The notes below the pieces were generated by a model. That model had not been told where the DNA came from, ran no database searches, and saw only the letters and a program-made list of their open reading frames with translations. Shown piece after piece: positions 38,226 through 50,846 of a stretch of 64,000 nt of DNA. Position 1 is the stretch's first letter. Each line of letters begins with the position of its first letter. The position numbers and the translations under genes were made by a program. Location of the stretch: positions 45,001-109,000 of the forward strand of contig JACEEZ010016177.1 of the NCBI GenBank assembly GCA_016584305.1, given 5' to 3'. Source of the DNA: Chionoecetes opilio (lineage: Eukaryota > Arthropoda > Malacostraca > Decapoda > Majidae).

Positions 38226-39245
38226 CAGTGTTGTAGGTCTCGAGACTGGTCTCGAGACCGATCTCGAGACCAGTTTGATGTGGTCTTGGTCTTGGTCTCG
38301 TATGATGTGGTCTTGGTCTTGATCTTGGTCTCGAAGCTTCTGGTCTCGGAGTTTGGCTCGAGACCAGGATTAAAAAGTGCATCGTGGCGTGGGGAAGGTC
38401 GGAATTTATTATCATACAAGGAGAAAAATCATTGCAGTTTCGATTCACGGCGCGCCATACAGCGTTGTACTGTCTATAGATTCTGCCTGAGTTGCTCTAT
38501 GGTGATGATGCATGAGCTGAGGCCTGCGAGCGCTGATAGAGTGCATGCGAGTCGAGAGAACATGCATGACGTGATCATTCTCGCAGTGATAATATCTCCG
38601 TTTGCACGCACGCATGTTTGCAGCTGCAAAACATCTGCAAAACTGAGCTGCAAAACATCTCTCGTAACGGTCTAGTAACTTCGACCTCGTAACAGGGTAT
38701 CGCTGGTAAGTTTGCTGAATCCCCGGCTCAGTACAATACAATTTAGTATTTACGCAGTACAGACCAAAAACATTCAGATAATAGTCATATTTATAAAAAA
38801 AAAATGTATATGTCTGTTCTTGGTCTTGGTCTGTTTCGGAGGGTCTGGTCTTGGTCTCGGAGGGCTGGTCTTGGTCTCGGAAGGTCTGGTCTTGGTCTTG
38901 GTCTCGGAGGGTCTGGTCTTGGTCTCGGAAGGTCTGGTCTTGGTCTTGGTCTCGGAGGGTCTGGTCTTGGTCTCGGAGGTCTGGTCTTGGTCTCGGAGGG
39001 TCTGGTCTTGGTCTCGGAGGGTCTGGTCTTGGTCTCGGAGGGTCTGGTCTTGGTCTCGGAGGGTCTGGTCTTGGTCTCGGAGGGTCTGGTCTTGGTCTTG
39101 GTCTCGGAGGGTCTGGTCTTGGTCTCGGAAGGTCTGGTCTTGGTCTTGATGGAGGTTGGTCTTGGTCTCGGAGGGTCTGGTCTTGGTCTTGGTCTCGGAG
39201 GGTCTGGTCTTGGTCTCGGAAGGTCTGGTCTTGACTAGAACACTG
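38226..39245. mobile_element. hAT-type element with GGTCTTGGTCTCGG minisatellite
   Basis: The ends CAGTGTTGTAGGTCTCGAGAC and the complement of GGTCTTGACTAGAACACTG form TIRs. The flanks GTAATTAC (38218-38225) and GTAATTCC (39246-39253) match at 7 of 8. The interior has GGTCTTGGTCTCG arrays at 38280-38360 and 38815-39236 (units of about 21 bp). It is absent from copy 1 intron 2. The Gly-Leu-Val open frames come from the array. Confidence 0.85.
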
Positions 39246-39253
39246 GTAATTCC

Positions 39254-40128
39254 AATGATCTGAAACTCGAGAAATGCCAGTGGTCGCTGGCAGTTTTAAC
39301 TTAAAGGTTGGTCTACTGTGTTTTGTCTCCGCGACTAATATTTTTCATAAATTAATTTCGCGATAAACATTGATGCACCGCATCTGAATACCAAAAATAT
39401 AGTTCTTCTGTTGTTCTACTAAATTATATGGATGACATGCATTACGATGGAACGTTCTATAATAGCAATTTAATGCAAATTACTCGCCTCGAGTAGCAAA
39501 GCTTAATATATTTTTTACATGTATATTTGTGGCATGTAAAATTGGGCGATGTTCACACTGTTTTCTAAGACAGTACTGTTGCGTCTGGCAACGCTTGTCA
39601 AAATACAATAAGCAATGCTTGGAAAAACGAAGAATAAAGAATGCCGAAATCGGCTTGTTGCTGCGACAATGTAGGTTATAATTGTGGAGGCGACACGCCG
39701 CGGCGGGGAGTGGTGGGCGGGGAGATTGTGGTGGGGAGATTGAATCAAAACATTACGACTTCACGCGTCGACTCATTGCACTTCCAGGCTTTCTATCTGA
39801 TTGATACACAATAATAACAGGAAAATATGACTGCCTAGGTATAGATAGCTTCTAAACATTCGTTATTGACTATATAATATCATAGAGTAGCATTTACCTC
39901 GCCTCCTCAACTATAACCTACTTGGTTATTTGGTTATATACAATGTTTTACAAAATCAGGCTTCTATACAATATACATATAGAAGAAAATCGTTCTTAAT
40001 ATTATACTTTTGTGTTTTAAGTGCAGTGGAATAAGCCCATATTTTGTTTTCCAGTAGACCAACTTATTATCAAAAAAGTGAGTTAAAACTGCCAGCGACC
40101 CCTGGCATTTCGAGTTCCAGTTCTCTCG
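39254..40128. mobile_element. TIR element, non-autonomous, copy 2 only
   Basis: GAAACTCGAGAAATGCCAGTG and GTCGCTGGCAGTTTTAAC on the left recur inverted on the right (GTTAAAACTGCCAGCGACCC then CTGGCATTTCGAGTTCCAG). Copy 1 goes straight from the GTAATTA region to ATTACCCACGCC. Exact ends and superfamily are unclear. Confidence 0.7.
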
Positions 40129-40174
40129 AATTACCCACGCCCTCCAGGTTAAAACCACTGCTCTAGAGTCTAGA

Positions 40175-40860
40175 CCAGAGGTTCTCAAACTTTTTGGCCT
40201 GCGACCCCTCCAAATAATTTTGAAAGGCTTGCAACCCCCCCCCCCCCACCCCTTACCAAAGCATTTCTGACAATATGATAAATTTATATATTTTTTCTCT
40301 TTTTTTCTCTCTCTCTTAAACACACACAAATACCCACTGTAACCCTCACATAGGTAGAGTATTGCTCCGTATCATAACATTGTAAGTATAATATATTCGG
40401 TAAAACATTATGAATACTTAAATGGTACCGTAATCAGTGCAATCTATATCCTATATTCTTACTTTAGACGCATCGAAAAAATAAGTCTAACCTAAACAAA
40501 GTTTAGACTTGTGATGTGGATTTGTAATGCATTAACAAGGGTCGGGCAGCGATGCTACAAGTAGCCTACCTATGTATAGCTGTGGACGTGTGAGCGTGGT
40601 GGCGAGGGCTTGGCGGAAAGGGGAGGGAGGACAAAGGATCAACTCTTTTCTCAGAGTCAAATTATGTAACTGTACTTTTTTATAAAAAATTATTATAGCC
40701 TGGGAAGGTATAATCATTGTTTTGTTTTATACTGAAATTAGATATAACAGAATAATCATAAATTATGAATATTGTGTTCTTTAATGCATTTTGCACATTC
40801 TAGAAATCTCGCGACCCTCCAGAAGACTTTCGCGACCCCTCGAGGGGTCGCGACCCCCAG
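40175..40860. mobile_element. hAT-type MITE shared with copy 1
   Basis: Counterpart of 12902-13600. The right end here is GGGTCGCGACCCCCAG instead of AGTTTGAGAACCCTG. Confidence 0.7.
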
Positions 40861-41012
40861 CTCTAGACGGTAGACCACTGAACTTTGTCAACAGGGGGTG
40901 AATGCGTGTGTGTGTGTGTCAATGTTAACATAGGAAGAAAAATAACGTAAATTCATACGTAAGGTACAGGAACTACCTCGTGTAGGTCTCACGGTCTCTT
41001 GTAGCTTCCTTA

Positions 41013-41252
41013 TTACCTCCGCCAACGAAGTTGGAGGGGTTATGTTTTCACCCCGATCTGTCTGTCTGTCTGTCTGTTTGTTACTGTACAGGATTTCTCG
41101 AAAAGTTACCAATAGATTTGGACCAAACTCAGTATACCAAGTCTATTTGGTATAAGGAAGAACTGATTTAATTTTGGATGAAATCTATTGACAACTGTTG
41201 CCATGGCAACCAATTGATGAAATATTCGGCCGGAGGTATGCGCTCATACTGA

Positions 41253-41327
<75 letters not shown>

Positions 41328-41400
41328 CACAACTGTTGCCATAGCAACCAATTGATGAAATATTCGGGCGGAGGTATGCGCTCTACTGAGTGCCCCCCCC
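41013..41400. mobile_element. CCTCCGCC...GGCGGAGG repeat split by (TA)n, copy 2 only
   Basis: Same element as 25153-25412. Its last about 65 bp (AACTGTTGCCAT...GGAGGTATGCGCTC) are present twice, separated by about 65 bp of pure TA (41259-41324). It is absent at the same site in copy 1. Confidence 0.75.
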
Positions 41401-42210
41401 CATAGTTTTCTTATGTTCCAATGTTCTTATGTAAGTACGTGAATAAAAAAAATATATACCATCGAGCAGTATGAAAATTGATTTCATACCAATCAATTCG
41501 TGCATTGAATGTATTCTTTCTCCCAGGCCGGGGTGTTTGCGTGGGACGAGAGGACCCAGGGCCTGATCCAGGGCTGCCTCCACTACGGGTGCGCCCTCAT
41601 GTCCCTGCCGGCGGGGCGCGTGGCGGAGACCTGCGGCGCCACGCGGGTGTTCGGCGCCATGGTGGCCGCGGGCTGCCTGCTGTGCCTCCTGTCCCCCGTG
41701 GCGGCGCAGACCTCCACCTACTTGTTCGTGGCGCTAAGGGTGACGCAAGGCGCGGCTGTGGTGAGGCACGGCTGACAGGGTGATTAGATGGTTAGGTAAA
41801 TAGGTAGATAGATGGATGAGAAGGTAGATGTTTAATGGGTCAATAGGTAATTATCCTATCTATCTATCCACGTATCCTATATCTATCCATTTACATATTT
41901 TTCTGTCTATATATCCAGCTATGTCCTCATCCACAAGTCACCTCTCATCCACTCCTCCCTACAGGGTGGATTGTTCCCTGCCCTGAACACTCTGCTGGTG
42001 AAGTGGATTCCACTGGACGAGCTTCCGAAAGTTTTCTCCATCACGCATTCAGGTAAATTTCGTTTAAAATTTCGTTCACTACGGGCAAGGTTAATTTGGA
42101 TGGTGGCTTTTTTTTCTTTTCTATCTGTCTATTTCCATCCTGCTTTCCATCTATACTCACCACACGTTAATGAACTAGTTTTTTTTTAAAGGTAGACAGA
42201 AATACAAACA

Positions 42211-42597
42211 TAACTATAGCCTACTCGCCGGACGCTAAGTTGGCGAGAATGGGACCCCCTTCACTCCCTCCATCCGAACGCACGTGATTGGCTGAGGTGT
42301 TGGGTGTTGGGGTTTTAGTGCGGAATTTATAGTAAGACATTCTTACGTAACATTATAGGTAGCGTGGCCGAGTGGTCTAAGGCGCTGGATTTAGGCTCCA
42401 GTCTCTCCGGAGGCGTGGGTTCGAATCCCACCGCTGTCAATCATTTTATTCAGGAACTATAAATATTTTTCAACGTGTAGGTTTCACGGCCTCTTGTAGC
42501 TTCCTTATTTTCTGAAGTTAACACCTCAGCCAATCCCGTGCGTTCGGAAGGGGGGAGTGAAGGGGCACAATTTTCGCCCCATTTCGCGAGTATAGTT
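42211..42597. repeat. Inverted-repeat cassette around tRNA-Leu, copy 2
   Basis: The left arm 42211-42300 (AACTATAGCCTACTCGCC, TTCACTCCCTCCATCCGAACG, ATTGGCTGAGGTGTT) matches the reverse complement of 42520-42597 (AACACCTCAGCCAATCCCGTG, TTCGGAAGGGGGGAGTGAAGG, CGCGAGTATAGTT). Confidence 0.8.
42358..42439 (+). tRNA. tRNA-Leu (anticodon TAG), second copy
   Basis: The 82-nt sequence is identical to 15194-15275 in acceptor, D, anticodon (TTTAGGC loop), variable and T arms. It lies in intron 4 of the copy 2 transporter, same strand, between inverted repeats. Confidence 0.93.
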
Positions 42598-42604
42598 CTG
42601 TCTG

Positions 42605-42919
42605 GGTTTAATATGACTAGTTAATTATCCTTTTTTACCTCCAGCACCTTCACTATTTCTGTATTTTCTTCACTATTTCTTTTCAGGAACTACCACGTGT
42701 ATATATATATAGGTCTCGCGGGCTCTTGTAGCTTCCTTATTTTCTTATGCCTAGCTTTAATATGACGACTAGTTAATTATCCTTTTTTCTCCCACACCTT
42801 CATCTGTCTGGCTTTAATATAACTAGCTATCTATTCTTTTTTTCCGCCCATACCTTCACTATTTCTGTCTATCTTTAAAAAACTAGTTAATTATCCTGTT
42901 TTTCCTCCCGCACCTTCAG
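42605..42919 (+). repeat. Tandemly repeated 3' splice-site region of intron 4, copy 2
   Basis: About four imperfect repeats of ACTAGTTAATTATCCTTTTT plus CCTCC..CACCTTCA. Only the last ends CACCTTCAG and joins exon 5. Copy 1 has one unit. Confidence 0.7.
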
Positions 42920-43146
42920 GCATTAATCTGGGCTGCGTGACGTGCATGACCCTGGCGGGTTGGCTGTGCGAGATGGAGTGGCTGGGAGGGTGGCCCTTGC
43001 CCTTCTACGTGGTGGGCGCCGCGGGGCTCGTCTGGTACGCCCTTTGGGTCCTCCTGGTTCACCCCACGCCCGAGGAACACCCACGCATCACCCGACAGGA
43101 GCTGCAGTATATTATGGATGGGAGGAGACGGGTGACTGAGGTATGT

Positions 43147-43148
<2 letters not shown>

Positions 43149-43229
<81 letters not shown>

Positions 43230-43380
43230 TCGTTATGTCCGTTCGTGTGTTATGTGATTTATAGCCTCTTTTCTTTGTTTGTGTATGTCTGGTTGCCTGT
43301 GTGTGTGTGTGGGGGGGGTTGCCTGTGTGTGTGGGTGGGGGGGGGTTGCCTGTGTGTGTGTGGGTGGGGGGGGGTTGCCT
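43149..43380. repeat. (GT)n after exon 5 donor and poly-G repeats, copy 2
   Basis: Counterpart of 15749-15962, with a longer GT run (about 77 bp). Confidence 0.9.
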
Positions 43381-43878
43381 TTTAATCCCTCAATTTAATT
43401 AACCCCTTCACGCCCAGATCTTTCCTTTGCTATAAAAAAATCATATGTTGTTAGCCATAAAATTACGAAAAGTAACTGAATATACCAAATTAGTTAATGG
43501 ACAAGGATACTAAACAGGTCATATCTGTAAAATATTGCTTATAGTCACTAAACATTGTCTAATGGTTCCCACATTACAATGGAAATTACGTTCTGGGTCT
43601 CAAGGGGTTAAGCAAAAAAAAAAAAAAAAAAAAAAAAAAACTTATTCTATTATTTTACTTCCATCTTTTTCCCCCGGTTCTCCTGACGGCGGCGGTGTTG
43701 GTGTAACGTTAAAAAGACGAAGAAGTTCCCCTGGGGTCCCTTCCTTCGCTCCCCCGCCGTGTGGGTTCAGACCCTGGCCAGTTCCGGGGACACGTTCAGC
43801 ATGTACATCATTCTGACCATGCTGCCGACCTCACAAGATGCAGCACTTCACCAAATGAGAGACTTGCAGCCTCAGGAA

Positions 43879-44053
<175 letters not shown>

Positions 44054-44105
44054 ACGTTTTACTAAGAGAAAAGTATATATGCAAGGTCTATATAATAGTG
44101 CCTAC

Positions 44106-44388
44106 TGTCGCCTCCGTGGTGTAGTGGCTAGCGTGCCTGGCTACGAATCTGCGGGCCCTGTTTCGAATTCGGGCCAGGGCAAGTCGGCGGCCAGCTCAAG
44201 TAGGTGTTCATCTTTCCTTTCGGGGTTGATAAATGGGTACCTGGGGAAGGTAACTGTGGTAACCCGGATGTCACACTAGCCCTGTGTCCCGGGGTAACAG
44301 GTCCTCACCCACCACAGACTCAAAGGCTAATGCACGGAGATGAGCACCGAAGGCCACGCGTAGCATAGCGTATGCCCCCACCTTTACT
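44106..44388 (+). mobile_element. tRNA-derived SINE (copy 2)
   Basis: Counterpart of 16713-17010 with GTAGTGGCTAGCGTGCC. The Tc1 element that follows it in copy 1 is absent here (empty site at about 44417). Confidence 0.75.
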
Positions 44389-45317
44389 ATATAATAACCT
44401 GCATTTTTATTACCTGTATATACTTATATATCCCTATTTGAGCCACCCATGCGATTGTTAAAGTACTTATAAAAACCTAGGAATACTATAGCAATCCTGT
44501 GGGACTTCTAATGCCCTCCCATGACTCCTGAAGGATGCGTGAAGGAGCGAAGAATACAGTGTGTGTATTCCCTAGGCCGGCGTGATAGCAGCGCTGCCTT
44601 ACCTGTTGTCGTGCCTGGTGAGTGTGGGCTGGGGCCATGTGATCGGCTGCCTCACCGCCGCTCACATCCTCACCACACGGCGCACCAGGCAACTATCCAT
44701 GGCCATGGGTAAGACTTGTAGTAGTAATAGTTGTTGTGGTAATAGTAATAGAAGACAAACAGTTTTAACCCGTTACATAAGAACATAAGAAAACAAGGAA
44801 GCTACAAGAGGTCACGAGACCTACACGAGGTAGTCCCTTGAGACCCAGAACGTAATTTCCATTGTAATTTGACTACCATTAGACGTTTTTTAGTGAATAT
44901 AAGCAACAATTTATACATATAACCTGTTTTGTATCCTTGTCGACTAACTAATTTGGTATATTAAGTTACTTTTCGTAATTTTATGGCTAACAACATACGA
45001 TTTTTTTTGTATAGCAAAGGAAAGATCTGGGCGTGAAGCGGGTATAGTACTATCAATCTACTTTTTTTCAGCTTCCTACGTCCCCGTCGGGTGTATGTTG
45101 GGGATGTGCTTGATGGAGTGTGACGCGCACGCCTCGGTGGCCCTGCTGGTGGTGTGTGTGTGTGCCGGGACTTGCAACTACACGGGCTACTACAGCTCCT
45201 TCCAAGACCTGTCGCCCACCTTCTGCGGCACCCTCATGGGCTTCGTCACTATCTTCGCCGCTCTGTCCGGCATGGCGGGGCCTCTGGTGACCGGCCTGAT
45301 GATCAATGAAAGTGTAG

Positions 45318-45318
<1 letters not shown>

Positions 45319-45383
<65 letters not shown>
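45319..45383. repeat. (GT)n after the exon 8 donor, copy 2
   Basis: The donor GTAGGTTT runs into pure GT repeats. Confidence 0.9.
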
Positions 45384-45387
<4 letters not shown>

Positions 45388-45533
45388 GTGGGGTGGAGGA
45401 TAATGGGGCTAAATAATATAGCAAAACAATCTACCGTGTTAGTGAAACGTGGCAAGGCGTCGCCGCAGAGTATTTTCTGTGTGAGGTGGACGTTTTGTAT
45501 ATATTATCTTAGCCTTTACATATTTCCTCGTCT

Positions 45534-46304
45534 GGTTTATGGAACTGTCGCCGATAGGAACTGTCGCCGAAGCATCAAACGAGAACTGTCGCCGACAGTG
45601 GAACGCTCGCCGACGCGGAAATTCTCGGCGACAGTTCCATTTGGAATAGATGTAAAGGAAGAGTAAAGGGTTTATGGAACTGTCTTCTATGGAAGACTAT
45701 GAAGAGTCTGTCCCCAACCCAGACGAAGCCCATGGTCGGGGCAAGTCTAGCGTTTCAAATGGGGCATTTCTACAACTTGACAAGTTGACGCGCATCAGTA
45801 GCCGTCGAGCTGTCCTGCCTACCGTTTCTTTTTTTACTATCAAAGGCTTATTTCTATTATTTACAAGGATTTTTCTTACTATTGCTGGATTATAATTAGT
45901 ATAATAAGGATCTTTCCTTGTATGAGAGCATTATAGTATCATTATCTGGCTCTCTCTAGTACAAATCAGCGAAGTGATGCGCCTCGAAGCGGTAGAGGTC
46001 ACAAGAAGAAGATCACGCCAAGGTGGAGTGTTGAGGAATTTATGGCGGAAATGAATATATCTTTCTATACCGCCCCATCCTCTCCTCCCTAGTATATTAA
46101 ATATGTGATTGTCGGCTATAAGGGTTGGGTTAGATGAGATGTGGGGTATTATTTAGTAAGTTGATATCAAAAGGAATAACTTGGCACTACTTCAAAGTGT
46201 GTGGAGCGGCGGTGATGAGGCCCGGGTTAACGGGGAGGGGCGTGAAAAATTGGAACAGTCGCCGATATCGGCGACTGTTCCTATCGGCGACAGTTCCAGG
46301 TACC
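45534..46304. mobile_element. hAT-type element in intron 8, copy 2 only
   Basis: The TIR GGTTTATGGAACTGTCGCC faces the complement of GGTACCTGGAACTGTCGCC at the right end. The flanks CCTCGTCT (45526-45533 and 46305-46312) are identical. Subterminal AACTGTCGCCGA words repeat several times. No transposase. Copy 1 has CCTCATCT uninterrupted near 19904. Confidence 0.9.
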
Positions 46305-46635
46305 CCTCGTCTTTGTTCCCTGTTTACATTATTATGCTCCTCCTTATTTTGTTGTTTCCAAACACTACCCCCACCCCCCACCCCCCCGCTGCGTTGCCTC
46401 ACGCCTCGTACCTCCCTCCCCGCAGCAAACCCTCGGGGCGTGGCGCCACGTGTTCGTCACCTCCGCCGCGGTCTACATCGTCTGCAGCACCATCTACATC
46501 ATCTTCCCGCCCGTGCAGCGACAATCCTGGGACGCCGCCTCCATCACCACCTCGGCCTCCTCGTCGCCGTGTCACCCTCGTCTCTCCCCCGAGGGATCGG
46601 TGAAGGCCGCAGGGGATCACGGTGTGAGGGTGTGA

Positions 46636-48065
46636 AGGGTGTGTTTCACGGTAAGATCACGGTGTTCTGAATCCACGCCAGAACGTTCTTTAAGAACGCT
46701 GTGCATCGTGACGAGCCTCGTGCACCGTGTTCCGCCCTGCCCCCGTGTGTGGGTCGCCTGTGTGGTGAGGCTGCGCCTGAGTGCACCGCCCACCCGGCAG
46801 GTGTGGCAGCCTGGCCCTGCTACGCCAGGCGGTGGGGCAAGACAGGGGCGGCAGGGTGATGGTGACGCCACAGCCCCCCTGCACCACACAGCGGTGCCCC
46901 TGCTGCAGGCTGCCCCGTCACACCACGCGCAGGGGAAGAAGACTTGTGCCTCGAGTACAAACACTTCCACGCAGCTGTTGTGTTGTTTTGTGGTGTGGAT
47001 GACGTACCTGGCATGTGGTGTCGTGGTGGTCGCCCTTACTAGGGGTGACTATATGACCCTGGGACCTGGGTGACCCATTCCCATGCCTTGCATTCCCGCT
47101 GCCTCGCATTCACAGGATTCTCGCCATTCCAGCTGTCACCCTATCTTTGTTTTCCCTTTAGTTATTCTGAGCAAGATTTTGTTTTGTTTTCAAACTTCAA
47201 CCAAATGTCAACCTATTTATATAATTCATTTCACTTTTCTTTTCTCAAGCTCATTATTCATGGCTAAGAAACAAAATAGATCACTTTCGATATCTCAGAC
47301 TAGAAACTATGATACATTTTTATCTTGTTTAAGAGAGTAAACATGAGGCATATTAATCCGGGCTGTACGTGATGTGTACTATGTAGCTAACTAGCAATTA
47401 TGTCGTTATGGTAATAAATATGCATTGTTACAAAGGTGTATTGGTAGCCCAGTCATGGTGTGTGTGTGTGTGTGTGTTGTCGAACGTTCATGATGTAAAA
47501 CAGCCACGCCAATAAGCACCACACACACAAATAACCAGATGAATACAGACAGACATGGGTGAACAATGCAGACATACGTGACTATGCAATAAGTTATGTT
47601 GGGTAATAACTAATAAGTGAAAATAAATAATAACAATGATAAGTCTGAGCTACTGTAAACAATATAATTAGATCTCACTAAATTAACTTGACTTATTAAA
47701 ACAAAATGGTAACACTCACCCATTGCCGCGTCGCCTCCTGGACACACTCGCAGCGCTTCTCCTCCAACACGGACGCACACACACCTTGCCGCACCCAAAG
47801 TAACTATACTTTGTATGTATGTATACTTTGGCCGCACCTACGTACACACACTTTTCCGCACCACCACACACCAGTTTAGTGTTGAAGCCCCCCCCTCCCC
47901 GCCTCTTCCACCAATGAAATGGGGGGGCACCCGGGGGACCACCACCCTAAAATGGGGGGTCACGTGCGCCCCCAGGCCCCCCGCAGTTCCGCCACTGCCA
48001 CACACCCAAACACACCTTCCCAGCACCTCAACGCATTTCCCTCACTTGAACACACCCCACACACA
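46636..48065. other. 3' flank of SLC17 copy 2
   Basis: Colinear with 20153-21715. No gene. Antisense and sense open frames here do not differ in quality from chance. Confidence 0.6.
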
Positions 48066-48843
48066 ATCCCCGCACCTCAATACATCTTCCAGCACCCTAA
48101 TACACCTTCCCTCACTTTAACACACCCACCCCTACACCCCTCTCCAGCACCCCAACACACACACTCCAAAAAAGTCACACAAATCACCGTCATTTTGCGC
48201 TGCCTCACGTCACAACGCCGCCCCGTCAGACAGCAAAATATAAACTGGGGTTGTTCCGCCGCTGCCTCACGCATGGCTTCCCGACGGGGCCGTAAGCTTG
48301 TTTTTGATTGGCTATCTCGCTGATCTTAATTCTGATTGGCTCTCATCAGGTAGTCTTCGCGTGATTGGCTAAGAGGCTGGCGGGAGGAATCAAATGTTGT
48401 GTTGGTTCTTGACTTTTGTATTCTTCTGTTTCTATCTCTCTTATGTATTTTTCCTCCTCCTCCTCCTCTTCGCCACTGCTCTCGTCACTTTCGCTAGTCG
48501 CTGGCGCCATATACAGGAATTCTGGCAACTATAATCACACATACACTGCGTTCAGGCCACGACGCCACGTACGGTAGTCTTGCTTGTGCGTGCGTGCCTG
48601 TGCGTGTGTTCCCCCTATGTGCGTGTTATCCTGTTAACTGTGTGTGTGCGTGTGTGCCCCCTATGTGTGTGTGTCCCGTTCAACTGTGTGTACGTGAGCC
48701 AACTGCTTCTATGAGGATATCAAGACGTGTTTCTGGGAAAGGCGAAGAAGGTGAAACAGCAAAAACAGCCATTAACAGCACTGAAAAGCACCACACAGCA
48801 ACTAGACCGTTAAAACAGCACTTCTCAACTGTGTACGTGAGCT
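48066..48843. other. Intergenic / 5' region of the first low-complexity gene
   Basis: No gene supported up to 48843. ATTGGCT (CCAAT-type) words occur at about 48308, 48333 and 48363. A CCTCCTCC tract is at 48450-48470. At 48704-48838 lies a copy of a segment that is coding further downstream (49073-49210). Confidence 0.5.
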
Positions 48844-50716
48844 ATGAAGGGCCTGATGATGGTGTGCGTGCTGCTGCTGGTGCTAGTGGTGCTGACGAAG
48901 ACATGGGCGGAGGGCGTAGCGGAAGAGCGAGGAGAAGGAGGGGTTGGTCCAGAGACTGACGGATGACCTTGAGGCGGTACTCGAGGACTTCTTGGTGGCG
49001 CGGAGACTCGAGTACGACCTCCCGCGCCTTCAGGAGTCCTCGCTGGCTCCTGCTGACGATACAAACTGGACAAGACACGAAACTGCTTCTATGAGGATAT
49101 CAAGACGTGTTTCTGAGGGTGCACCGGAATATGGAACAGCAGAAACAGCCACTAACAGCACTCAAAAGCACCACACAGCACCTAGACCATTAAAACAGCA
49201 TAAAACAGCATTTCTACAACCAAATAAACTGACTCTAACAGCCACAAACACAGCATCGGTATCTAAAACAGCCATAAAAACAGAGGAACATCCCGAAACA
49301 GCATCAAGAAGACCAGAACAGCACCAAGGAACAGCACCACCTCACAGCATTACCAGCACAAGACTCAAACTGAACGTAGGACAAGAAACATTGAGAAACG
49401 AGACAGAACAGCAAAGAACGGAGCTTGAAACGGCGGAAAGGGATGTTAAAACAGCGGAAAGGGATGTTGAAACTGCGGGAATGGATGTTATAACGGCGGG
49501 TATTGATGTTAGGAAGTCTAGAGCGAAGAGACAGATTGTTCCTAATGTTATATACCGCAGAAAGACGCCCGCGAAACCCTGTAGGCGTGAGATGGGCGGC
49601 AGTGTGTTTAGCAGTAGTAGCGGCGCCATGGCCTACATCAGCTTCGTGGTGAACGCTATCGCCATGGTCGTCAACATCAACAATAACATCAATAATAATA
49701 ACAATAACAATAATCTGAATAGTAATAATAATGTGAATAGTAATAACGCGAATTTGAATGTTAATAGTAATAATGCAAATCAGGTGAGTGATAATATAAT
49801 TGTGGTGTTAATGTTTTGTTCTCACACTCTCAGAAATAAGGGGTATATTAAGGGTAGAATTGCTACATCGCACCATCACTACCCTTTTTAAACCCTATGT
49901 CCAGGCTGGAGGGTAGATGCTGCCGATTATACTCTTCATCTACCCTTTATCTACCCTTTTTAGACGAGAGGGTTAGAAAAGGGTATATTTGCGTCGATCC
50001 GAAAGGGTAGATTTGTAAGGGTAGAAAAAGGGTAGCAGTATTTCATCACTACAAACACCCTTTTTCTACCCTTATCCTACCCTTTTTTTCTAAGTGTGTA
50101 CTTCCTTGCTTTCATTACTTTACTTTTCTTCTTTTTTTTTCCTTTTTTTTTCTTTTCTATTTGTTTCGTTTTGTTTCTTCATCTTTCTTTTTTCCTCTTT
50201 ATTATTATCGCATTACTATCTCTTTCTTTCTTTCTCCATCTCTTTCTCTGTATTCTTGTTTATTTATTGTTTTCTTATCTTCTTTCTTTTTCGGTGTTTT
50301 GTTCTTGTTTTTCATCTTTTCTTTCGTTATCTTTTCCTTCCCTTTTTATCCTTCCTTTGTGCATTATTACTGTTATTAATACTGACACTATTATTATCAC
50401 TACTATCATCATCATCATTCCTCCTCCTCCTCCTCCCGCAGGTGAATATCATGCCTCCGGGCGGGAAGAGGCGGCGGCGGGAGGCGATCACGAGCCCACC
50501 ACCACCAGAGGACACCACCTGCAGCCCCTTCGTCGGGTAGGTGACATAAATAGATACATACGATAGATACACAGATAATAGATATGTATATAAACAGATA
50601 AAGTAAATTGATACATAAGGAAATAAACAAGTAAATGTGAAAAAACTCATGCTGAATTATGTTTTTAACATGAAATACACGCAAAAAGAAATATATTGAA
50701 ATAGGTAACTAATCCA

Positions 50717-50794
<78 letters not shown>

Positions 50795-50846
50795 ACAGGA
50801 CGGTGGTAGAGAAGCTTCTGATGGAGGGATGGAAGATAGCAGGGGC

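Noticed and set aside
46187..47109. Numerous Gly/Arg/Pro-rich frames downstream of both SLC17 copies
   Set aside because: High-GC flank gives chance open frames. Many are broken between the two copies by indels not divisible by three.
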